Below are positions 57,147-64,000 of a stretch of DNA of 64,000 nucleotides, one piece after another. The notes under the pieces were generated by a model that saw only the letters and a list, made by a program, of their open reading frames with translations, ran no database searches and was not told the DNA's origin. Position 1 is the stretch's first letter. Each line of letters begins with the position of its first letter. The DNA lies in NCBI RefSeq assembly GCF_030812855.1, contig NZ_JAUSTK010000011.1, positions 62,001 through 126,000 of the forward strand. The letters run 5' to 3'. The position numbers and the translations under genes are program-made. Source of the stretch: Paenibacillus wynnii. GTDB taxonomy: Bacteria > Bacillota > Bacilli > Paenibacillales > Paenibacillaceae.

Positions 57147-58592
57147 ATGACTGACAGTGTGTTGGATCGTATCAAGGAGCAACTGACGGGCTGCACGGAT
57201 GCTGTTAATCAGTCCATTCGGGTTCATGGTCATACTTGTATGCAAATGTACATTCCTTCCATTGTAGAGAATCATTGTGTACAGAATTTCATTAGCTTAC
57301 CGCTTCAATCTGAAGCAGATTCTATCTCTAATTGGCCGCTTTTTTTGGAGCGTCTGGATAGAGGGTCAGTATTTCCAATCCCTTCTCTTAAAGCTTTCGA
57401 TCTGTCAGAAGCAATCGATCTTGTTGTAGCTGGTAATGTGGTTTTATATATTGAAGGACTTCCTTTTCTTTATTATTTTAAACTAACGCAGTATCAAAAA
57501 AGAGCCATTTCTGAATCCAAAAATGAGTTAGTAGTCATTGGTCCCCAGGAGGCTTTTATTGAGGATATTCAGAGTAATCTATCCCTCCTTCGTCATAAGA
57601 TCAAGCACCCGGATTTAAAGATTAAGCTTTATACCATTGGCAAATATACAAAAACTGATGTATATGTTGTCTATATTGAAGGCTTATATAAGCCGGAGGT
57701 TTTGGCAGATATTGATGAAAAGCTGAAGAACATCTCGATTGACGGGATTCTGGGAAGCAGTTATCTGGCGGAGCATTTGAAAACAAATAAACCCACTCCT
57801 TTTCCTATATTTCAGTATACGGAGCGACCAGATTCTGTTGCGGCTTCTTTAATGGAAGGGCGGATAGGCATATTGACAGATGGTACGCCTTCAACACTGC
57901 TTGCACCTGTAACCTTTTTTTCACTGCTGCAGTCTTCAGAGGATTACTACCAGAGCCCCTATGCTGGAAGCTGGATTCGTATCCTGCGTCTGTTTTTCTC
58001 CATTCTCTCTTCAACTCTACCGTCCCTCTATATAGCGATTACCACATTTCATTCTGAAATCATTCCGTACAACCTATTAGTAACCATCGCAGCCGCACGT
58101 GAAAATATTCCTTTCTCAGCGCTAACTGAGGCATTGTTGATGGAGCTTACCTTTGAAGCCATAAGAGAGGCTGGTACGCGGATACCCAAGCCTGTCGGAC
58201 AAACCATTTCAATTATTGGCGGTATTGTTATTGGCCAAGCCGCAGTACAGGCCGGTATTGTATCTGCTCCCATGGTAATTGTGGTATCCATTACTGGAAT
58301 TGCCTCCTATATTATTCCGCACATGGAACTCGGTTTGACCTTTAGATTATTAAGATTTGTTCTGTTGATCTTGGGTGGAACCATGGGGTTAATCGGTGTG
58401 TTCACCGCCGTATTTATAATCTATGGACATCTAGCGAATCTGAAATCTTTCGGAACTCCGTATTTACAGCCTATCGCTCCACTCGTCCTCCAGGATTGGA
58501 AGGATACCATACTGCGTGTCCCATCTCCCTGGATGAAGAAACGAAGCAATGCCTATTCCAAAGGGAAGCAAAGGAGACAAGCTAAGAAATGA
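57147..58592 (+). CDS. GerA-family spore germination protein, A subunit
   Basis: 481 residues from ATG 57147, with TGGAGGTGAG upstream; an ATG five codons earlier lacks a ribosome site. The cytoplasmic N-terminal domain (about 1-240) includes FLERLDRGSVFPIPSLKAFDLSEAIDLVVAGNVVLYIEG. The membrane domain has RPDSVAASLMEGRIGILTDGTPSTLLAPVTFFSLLQSSEDYYQSP, PSLYIAITTFHSEIIPYNLLVTIAAARENIPFSALTEALLMELTFEAIREAGTRIPKPVGQTISIIGGIVIGQAAVQAGIVSAPMVIVV, highly conserved in GerAA/GerKA. It is one of three receptor subunits in the inner spore membrane that respond to nutrients. It overlaps the next gene by four bases. Which receptor (GerA, GerB, GerK) is unclear. Confidence 0.96.
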   Translation: MTDSVLDRIKEQLTGCTDAVNQSIRVHGHTCMQMYIPSIVENHCVQNFISLPLQSEADSISNWPLFLERLDRGSVFPIPSLKAFDLSEAIDLVVAGNVVLYIEGLPFLYYFKLTQYQKRAISESKNELVVIGPQEAFIEDIQSNLSLLRHKIKHPDLKIKLYTIGKYTKTDVYVVYIEGLYKPEVLADIDEKLKNISIDGILGSSYLAEHLKTNKPTPFPIFQYTERPDSVAASLMEGRIGILTDGTPSTLLAPVTFFSLLQSSEDYYQSPYAGSWIRILRLFFSILSSTLPSLYIAITTFHSEIIPYNLLVTIAAARENIPFSALTEALLMELTFEAIREAGTRIPKPVGQTISIIGGIVIGQAAVQAGIVSAPMVIVVSITGIASYIIPHMELGLTFRLLRFVLLILGGTMGLIGVFTAVFIIYGHLANLKSFGTPYLQPIAPLVLQDWKDTILRVPSPWMKKRSNAYSKGKQRRQAKK

Positions 58593-59737
58593 GATATATA
58601 AAGCTGGGAGTTGTTGCATGCTTAATTCTTAGTTTGACGGGGTGCTGGTCAAAAGAAGAGCTGGATGACTTGACGTTTGTATTCGGCTTATATGTAGATA
58701 ATGGAAAGAAACCGGGTACGGTGGAGGTCACGATCAGCACACCTTTGCCTAATCGTCTAATGTCAGCCCAGCAATCGTCAAGCGGGGGTGGAGACGGTAA
58801 ACCCTATTCTATAGTGTCAAAGACTGCACCGACGATCACCGAAGCGATGATTTCCATCCAAAGGGATCTAACCCGCCGGATTACTCTTTCCCACCTCAAA
58901 GTGGTTGTTATCGGAGAAGACTATGCCAAAAAAGGAATTGGTGAGCTCTTGGAATGGCTAAAGAGAGAACCTGGTTTTCCACTGGGAACCTATGTTCTCG
59001 GCTGTTCAGGGAGGGCAAAGGAAATAACGAAGTTAACACCTGTTTATGAACAACAGCCTTCTCAAGTACTGTTGAATTTCGTTTCGGATAACTTCATGTT
59101 TAAAACCACGATCAAGGACTGTTTAATCGCTGATGCATCCTACTCCGGATTTGCCTTAACATATCTAAACATTGGCACCAAACCGGAGTCCATCGAAATA
59201 GGAAAGCCTGAATATTGGGCACGGATCCAGGGAGCAGCCTTGTATCAAAAAAACAAGATGAAGGGCTCTCTTAAAGTTAGAGAGGGGATAGCCTTGGCCT
59301 GGGCACAAGGAAATGTCCACTTTCCGTTGTACTCCATCACATGGGACGAAGGTAAAGGGACTGCCAGTGCTCTAATCACCTTTTCAAAATCATCTAAAGC
59401 CGTTTCATTATCGAATAAGGGTCCGATCTTTAAAATCTCATTAAAAGGAACAGCCAGCATGGTTTCCATCAAGAACTCTGAACTATATGATATTAAGGCA
59501 ATTTCTGCAGTGATTAAGGATAAGCTTGAACAAAAAATTTCCGGGGACGTCACAGAAGCCATTCGAAAAACACAGAAAGCTGGCACGGATGTCTTGCATT
59601 TAGGTCTTCTTATGGAATGGAATTATCCGCAGCGATGGAAGAAACTCCAAAACACATGGGAAAATTATTATTCTCATGATGCCGAAATAAAGGTTACCAC
59701 AAACATTCATATAAGTAATTTTGGAGCTGCGCAGTAA
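58589..59737 (+). CDS. GerA-family germination lipoprotein, C subunit
   Basis: 382 residues. The signal peptide ends with the lipobox LTGC, and the N-terminus of the mature part is CWSKEELDDLTFVFGLYVDNG, typical of GerAC/GerKC. The body has TITEAMISIQRDLTRRITLSHLKVVVIGEDYAKKGIGELLEWLKREPGFPLGTYVLGCSGRAKE, and the C-terminus WNYPQRWKKLQNTWENYYSHDAEIKVTTNIHISNFG. It starts in the stop of the A gene (ATGA), giving the order A-C-B. Confidence 0.95.
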   Translation: MRYIKLGVVACLILSLTGCWSKEELDDLTFVFGLYVDNGKKPGTVEVTISTPLPNRLMSAQQSSSGGGDGKPYSIVSKTAPTITEAMISIQRDLTRRITLSHLKVVVIGEDYAKKGIGELLEWLKREPGFPLGTYVLGCSGRAKEITKLTPVYEQQPSQVLLNFVSDNFMFKTTIKDCLIADASYSGFALTYLNIGTKPESIEIGKPEYWARIQGAALYQKNKMKGSLKVREGIALAWAQGNVHFPLYSITWDEGKGTASALITFSKSSKAVSLSNKGPIFKISLKGTASMVSIKNSELYDIKAISAVIKDKLEQKISGDVTEAIRKTQKAGTDVLHLGLLMEWNYPQRWKKLQNTWENYYSHDAEIKVTTNIHISNFGAAQ

Positions 59738-59761
59738 TCTTTTAATAGGAGGAGCTATGCA

Positions 59762-60850
59762 ATGCAGACCACGAAATGGCAGCTTTTTCGTTTTACACTC
59801 ATCTATTTGTGCTCACAAGTCGCTGTGTTTTTAATCCCTATTCTCATTACAAGCTCATCTTATCAGGGGGGGATTGCGTTACTAGCTGGATTTGCTTTGT
59901 CAGTGATTATTTTGGTATTTACGATCCATGTGGGAATGCTGAGACCGAATCAGGCTTGGGTAGACTTTGGTAGGGATATTGTAGGTAAATGGGGACATCG
60001 GTTTGTGCTGGTTATTCTATTATGCTGGTGTGTCTATTTTGCTGCTTTTGATATTCAGAATTTCGTCCTATTTTTTGGTTCCAATTATTTAAGGGGTACT
60101 CCGCCTTTGTTTATTCAATGTCTGCTTGGACTTGTAATTATGTATACAGCCAGCTTGGGCTTTACCACACTTGTTTATATGGCTGATGGAATATTTTTAA
60201 TCTTTTGTGCAGCGATTGTGTTTTCATTGTTTATATTTCTGCCGAATGCGGACTTCAGTATGCTTCCAGCCTTAATCCATTATCATGACCCGGGGATTGC
60301 GGTTAAAGATTCTTTTGTAGTGACGTCATGGTTTGCGGAATGGGTTGTATTTCTTTTTGTAGTACCGGATTTGAAAATGGAGGTTAGGATGTTTAAAAAG
60401 ATTTATTTCGCTGGTTTATGTGTACTTATTATTGTGTTACTCGACTGGTTAATGACATTACTAAATTTCGGTCCGCATTTGGGGAAGGATCTTAATTATC
60501 CGCTAGTGGATATGGTGCGAAGCACGTCACAAGATGATATCCTCAGCAATATAGATCCCCTTTTGATTGGAGTATGGTCTTCCTCCATGTTTATTCACAG
60601 TTCCTTTCTGATCTATGTAGCTTTCAGATGTGTATCGAATCTTACTAAAGGACGGGGAAGCAAGTACATTATCCCAGCCCTCATTACGGGTGCTGTAGCG
60701 ATTGCCTATATTTATTCACGAAATCTCGCCAGCTATTTCATACATTATAAATCCTTTACGACGGTAATCATTTGGCTGCTTGTTGAATGCATACCTGTTT
60801 ATTACTCCATAGTGGCTTTCATTCGATTCAGAAAAGGCATGCCGAAGTAA
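59762..60850 (+). CDS. GerA-family germination permease, B subunit
   Basis: 362 residues; AGGAGGAGCTATG precedes the ATG. It has ten membrane helices of the APC-fold spore permease family. KWQLFRFTLIYLCSQVAVFLIPILITSSSYQGGIALLAGFALS opens it, and FFGSNYLRGTPPLFIQCLLGLVIMYTASLGFTTLVYMADGIFLI and VVTSWFAEWVVFLFVVPDL follow the GerAB/GerKB pattern. The subunit binds the germinant in studied receptors. It is 24 bases after the C subunit, and the operon appears to end here. Confidence 0.94.
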   Translation: MQTTKWQLFRFTLIYLCSQVAVFLIPILITSSSYQGGIALLAGFALSVIILVFTIHVGMLRPNQAWVDFGRDIVGKWGHRFVLVILLCWCVYFAAFDIQNFVLFFGSNYLRGTPPLFIQCLLGLVIMYTASLGFTTLVYMADGIFLIFCAAIVFSLFIFLPNADFSMLPALIHYHDPGIAVKDSFVVTSWFAEWVVFLFVVPDLKMEVRMFKKIYFAGLCVLIIVLLDWLMTLLNFGPHLGKDLNYPLVDMVRSTSQDDILSNIDPLLIGVWSSSMFIHSSFLIYVAFRCVSNLTKGRGSKYIIPALITGAVAIAYIYSRNLASYFIHYKSFTTVIIWLLVECIPVYYSIVAFIRFRKGMPK

Positions 60851-60933
60851 GGCTCTATTATTATAAAATGTAGGCGCTTTCTGTTATGATTAATTCCAGT
60901 ACATACCTTTTTTAATAGGATGGTGTTAATTAT

Positions 60934-61911
60934 ATGAATCTTCAAGAGGTAACCGAACTAATCCAATCAATAAGAGTTAATTTGGCGAAGGTAATTGTTG
61001 GAAAAGAAGAGGGGGTAGACTTGCTGCTGACTGCTTTGTTAGCTAACGGTCACGTTCTATTGGAGGATGTACCAGGAACGGGTAAAACCTTATTGGCAAA
61101 AGTACTCGCCCGATCTTTGGACTGCACATTTAAAAGAATTCAGTTTACTCCGGATTTACTTCCTTCTGATTTGAGCGGAATTAACTTTTATAATCAGAAG
61201 ACGGGGGAATTTCAATTCAGGCCCGGTCCAGTGTTCGCCAACGTGTTGCTGGCTGATGAAATCAATCGTGCAACACCCAGAACACAATCTAGTTTGCTTG
61301 AATGTATGGAGGAGCGTCAAATTACAATTGACGGTGTTACCCATGAATTAGAAGCGCCTTTTCTGGTTATAGCCACTCAGAATCCGATAGATAACCATGG
61401 TACCTTCCCGCTGCCCGAGGCTCAACTGGACCGCTTTCTAATGCGGATAACGACAGGATATCCTTCATCAGAGGAAGGGATTCATATTCTTCAGCGTTTT
61501 GGGCAGCACAACCCCCTTGATACAACACTTGCTGTCGTAACCGCTCCACAAGTTTTAGCTGCACAACGATTTGCTGCTTCGGTCATGATCAGCGATGATT
61601 TACTTTCTTATATTATTCAAATTACTGAAGCAACCCGTAAGTCCCCCTCAGTGAAGCTGGGTGCAAGTCCTCGAGCCAGCGGTGCTTTACTCCGATCCGC
61701 ACAAGGTTATGCCCTGATCCGTGGACGGGATTATGTTACACCGGATGATATTAAAGCCGTAGCCGTACCGGTACTTGCCCATCGGCTGCTATTCAACCAC
61801 GGTCTGAAATCACGGGAAGGTCAAGCTGCGGAGCTCGTCCATCAAGTGCTGCAACAGGTGGAGGTACCCGCGGAAAGGGTAGTTCTCACCAGGTCTGGAA
61901 GGGTGGATTAA
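60934..61911 (+). CDS. MoxR-family AAA+ ATPase
   Basis: 325 residues. LANGHVLLEDVPGTGKTLLAKVLARSLDCTFKRIQFTPDLLPSDLSGINFYNQ has the Walker A and a family-specific stretch, FRPGPVFANVLLADEINRATPRTQSSLLECMEERQITIDG the Walker B and sensor region, and APFLVIATQNPIDNHGTFPLPEAQLDRFLMRI the rest of the AAA+ core. A lid domain is at the C-terminus. MoxR ATPases act as chaperones for protein complex assembly together with DUF58 and VWA proteins. The next gene is DUF58, three bases on. Confidence 0.96.
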   Translation: MNLQEVTELIQSIRVNLAKVIVGKEEGVDLLLTALLANGHVLLEDVPGTGKTLLAKVLARSLDCTFKRIQFTPDLLPSDLSGINFYNQKTGEFQFRPGPVFANVLLADEINRATPRTQSSLLECMEERQITIDGVTHELEAPFLVIATQNPIDNHGTFPLPEAQLDRFLMRITTGYPSSEEGIHILQRFGQHNPLDTTLAVVTAPQVLAAQRFAASVMISDDLLSYIIQITEATRKSPSVKLGASPRASGALLRSAQGYALIRGRDYVTPDDIKAVAVPVLAHRLLFNHGLKSREGQAAELVHQVLQQVEVPAERVVLTRSGRVD

Positions 61912-61914
61912 GCG

Positions 61915-63003
61915 ATGACTCTACCCGGTTTTATCCTCTTTACGGGTATACTGCTGTTTATAGTCTCCATAGTTTATCAGCGAAATGCTTTAACAGCCGT
62001 TAGTTACTCCCGATATTTCTCGACAAAGGCTGCTTATGAAGGAGATCGCATAGAGATGGTCGAGGAGATCATTAACGACAAGCTGCTTCCCCTCCCGTGG
62101 CTGCGTTTAGAATCCAGCATAGCCCGCGGAATAGAATTCGGCAGACAAGAGAACCTGGGTATTCATACCGGGGAAATTTATCAAAATCATATCAGTTTAT
62201 TCTATCTGCGATCCTATCGGCATATCAAGAGACGTCATATTGTGACTTGTGAGCGACGGGGATTCTATCGACTGGAATCTATCACCATGACGACTGGAGA
62301 TCTTTTCGGAATGTCTTCCAGAGTCAAGACTTTTCCGCTTCAACTAGAATTATTGGTATACCCTATGCTACTAGATTTGTCAGAACTTCCTCTCCCCATA
62401 CATAGTTGGCTTGGAGAACTGCCCGTGAAAAGATGGATTGTAGAGGATCCTTTTTTAACGGCTGGAATTCGGGAATATAGTTCAGGGGATTCTATGGGAC
62501 TAGTAAATTGGAAAGCAACGGCACGAACCGGTAGGATGCAGGTGCATAAGAAAGACTACACAGCGGATTCCCGGCTTATTATCGGATTGAATGTGGAGAT
62601 AAGCGACTCTATGTGGAAGACCGTAACGGACTTGGAGCGGATCGAGCTTGGCGTACGGTATGCTGCAACCATCGGAGAATATGCTCTTCAGCATGGTATC
62701 GAGATACGATTTATCTGTAATGGTAAGCTCGAGGACAGCGAATTCAGAGAGCCCGTTATGTCCGGGGCGATATCCGGGTTGGAAGAGCTTCTGAAGCTGC
62801 TCTCTAAACTGACTCTGGAGAGAACGATTCCTATGAGTAGATTGTTAGAGCTTCAAGCCGAGGATGGAGATAGTGATTCCGATTTTCTAATCATTACCTG
62901 TCATAGAGGTCACGAACTGCAAGTAGCCGCTGAGCAGTTATTGCGGCAAGGGAATGGAGTGGAATGGTTGGACATTCCGGAACAGGAGGGAGAGTTCGTA
63001 TGA
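61915..63003 (+). CDS. DUF58-domain protein
   Basis: 362 residues. An N-terminal membrane region (about 1-30) is followed by the cytoplasmic DUF58/VWA-like domain: IREYSSGDSMGLVNWKATARTGRMQVHKKDYTADSRLIIGLNV has the REYxxGDxxRxIxWKxxAR pattern, although the R after GD is M here. It is a partner of MoxR ATPases. The gene starts three bases after the ATPase stop and overlaps the next gene by four bases (ATGA). Confidence 0.93.
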   Translation: MTLPGFILFTGILLFIVSIVYQRNALTAVSYSRYFSTKAAYEGDRIEMVEEIINDKLLPLPWLRLESSIARGIEFGRQENLGIHTGEIYQNHISLFYLRSYRHIKRRHIVTCERRGFYRLESITMTTGDLFGMSSRVKTFPLQLELLVYPMLLDLSELPLPIHSWLGELPVKRWIVEDPFLTAGIREYSSGDSMGLVNWKATARTGRMQVHKKDYTADSRLIIGLNVEISDSMWKTVTDLERIELGVRYAATIGEYALQHGIEIRFICNGKLEDSEFREPVMSGAISGLEELLKLLSKLTLERTIPMSRLLELQAEDGDSDSDFLIITCHRGHELQVAAEQLLRQGNGVEWLDIPEQEGEFV

Positions 63004-64000
63004 AACCCTCTTCAGTCTTTTATCTTAAGGAAACCGTTAAGATCTGGATATCCTGTCTTATTGAACTTATGATGGTCCTACCGATCTGGGTTTTGTTTCA
63101 AGTATATATCCTTCCCGCCGGGATCCATCCGATATGGATGTCAGTCTTACCTTTACTGACACTTACAGGGATTCTTCTTCGGTCTTACTTCCATATCCGC
63201 TGGAAGCAGCTTATAGGTTCTCTGCTGCTAGGTGTGGGGATTGGACTAATAACGGGAGGGACATCCATGTCCGCCATCTCCATGACTGTTGCTGGCTGCA
63301 CATGTTCATATCTAGGCATGACCGCTGTCTCCCGATATCATTCATTCCGTATCTACTGGGTGGGCATTGCTCTATATTTTATGGCTGCTATATTTTTTCA
63401 GAGAATTCCTGAGCTTCAGGAGAATACTGCGCTAATAACCAAGGCTGGAATCCTATGTGTTGTTCTTGCTTTACTAATGACTAACCGCAATCATTTGCGA
63501 TATAGCTCACTTTCCGGGGAATCCTCTCCTCTGCCTCAAGGGCTTCGACGACACAATCAAGTATTTGTATTCTTGTTTGTTATCATCACAGCACTCTTAG
63601 CGGCTGGTATGGGTAAAATCGTAGGTTTATGGGTTTGGAATTCGGTGCGAAATTTCTTGGGATGGATCATACGTTTATTCTCAAATACAAGTCCGCCCCC
63701 TGTTCAGGAAGAAGCGCCTCCAGCTGTTATGCCTGAGATGCCCATAGGGGAGAGTAATGATCCCGGTCTGCTGGCGCACATTCTTAATATCTCTTTTTAC
63801 ATTTTAGGAATTGCGGCAGTGGGAGCCTTAAGTTATCTTACTCTTCGATGGTTGTATAGAAATACGGGAGGGATATGGCGCAGAGCGATTGAAGCACTAT
63901 TGACCATACTTAGGAGGGAGCAATCACCGCGAAATATCAATGCGTATATTGATGAAGAGAAGAGTGTGTTTACTTGGGAGAAAACAGTTCAGGGCATTAA
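63000..64000 (+). CDS. Multi-pass membrane protein, truncated by window end
   Basis: The frame is open from ATG 63000, which overlaps the DUF58 stop, to the last base; 333 residues are visible. At least eight hydrophobic segments are found (IWISCLIELMMVLPIWVLFQVYIL, LIGSLLLGVGIGLITGG, VFVFLFVIITALLAAG, LNISFYILGIAAVGAL among them). A proline-rich loop (PPPVQEEAPPAVMPEMP) lies in the last third. The third position of MoxR-DUF58 operons is often a DUF4129 or transglutaminase-domain membrane protein. The end that would settle it is outside the window. Confidence 0.82.
   Translation, partial: MKPSSVFYLKETVKIWISCLIELMMVLPIWVLFQVYILPAGIHPIWMSVLPLLTLTGILLRSYFHIRWKQLIGSLLLGVGIGLITGGTSMSAISMTVAGCTCSYLGMTAVSRYHSFRIYWVGIALYFMAAIFFQRIPELQENTALITKAGILCVVLALLMTNRNHLRYSSLSGESSPLPQGLRRHNQVFVFLFVIITALLAAGMGKIVGLWVWNSVRNFLGWIIRLFSNTSPPPVQEEAPPAVMPEMPIGESNDPGLLAHILNISFYILGIAAVGALSYLTLRWLYRNTGGIWRRAIEALLTILRREQSPRNINAYIDEEKSVFTWEKTVQGI

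Noticed and set aside
1-64000. CRISPR arrays, tRNA or rRNA genes, prophage
   Set aside because: No regularly spaced identical repeats, no tRNA-like cloverleaf with TTC motif, no rRNA sequence and no phage structural genes were seen on reading both strands; short tRNAs could still have been missed by eye.

Overview
The window looks like chromosomal DNA of an endospore-forming Bacillota, most probably Paenibacillus. The grounds are moderate-to-low GC, strong AGGAGG-type ribosome binding sites with frequent GTG/TTG starts, spore genes (cwlJ-gerQ, a GerA-family operon, DUF1657/DUF421), a c-di-AMP riboswitch in front of kimA, a preQ1 riboswitch in front of queFCDE, and intergenic repeats of a kind I associate with Paenibacillus. 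The genus is inference; no rRNA or tRNA gene was seen to confirm it.

Layout. 0-8 kb: a LysE exporter (cut by the window edge), an amino-acid permease, a Ycf48-like lipoprotein, a 58-residue five-cysteine protein behind what looks like a textbook Fnr class II promoter, a DUF2500 protein, the cwlJ-gerQ germination pair behind a mother-cell-type sporulation promoter, and a CNNM/CBS transporter with an operator-like palindrome over its promoter and a structured leader. 7.5-19 kb: an MHYT-PAS histidine kinase, bdbD-bdbC, riboswitch-kimA, a Fur-box-controlled FhuF-like reductase, murB, a ZIP metal transporter and the queuosine precursor operon queF-C-D-E. 19-24 kb: an ECF sigma factor, a membrane protein that is probably its anti-sigma partner, and an ABC exporter, laid out like Bacillus sigY-yxl. 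24-30 kb: HxlR and a GTP cyclohydrolase II homologue (divergent), a three-gene ABC-2 exporter, a ROK kinase, a broken Sfp-type phosphopantetheinyl transferase and two small unknowns.

30.6-42 kb is rich in drug-efflux genes: three TetR genes each followed by an MFS transporter, with visible operators, plus an EamA transporter facing a LysR regulator. Between them lie a secreted unknown, an exported VanX-like D,D-dipeptidase and a PadR-DUF2812 pair. 43-51 kb is a sugar-modification cluster: LacI regulator, three Gfo/Idh/MocA oxidoreductases, ThuA, a TIM-barrel isomerase/epimerase and an AraC regulator. It has no transporter or glycosidase of its own. 51-54 kb: DUF1657, a DUF421 protein with a DUF1657-like tail, and an aldo/keto reductase.

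54.1-57.1 kb is a mobile-element patch. It holds an IS630-family element whose transposase is split at an A8 run, and a complete IS256-family element with a 9-bp target duplication. The IS256 element sits inside a short tandem array of hairpin units, and the whole patch is bracketed by a 15-bp inverted repeat. Immediately beyond it are a GerA-family germinant-receptor operon (order A-C-B) and a MoxR-DUF58-membrane protein operon that runs off the window end.

The strongest candidates for something undescribed are the Fnr-controlled cysteine protein, the structured leaders at 5.9 and 13.1 kb, the 3-keto-sugar-like cluster, and the paired free/fused DUF1657 proteins.
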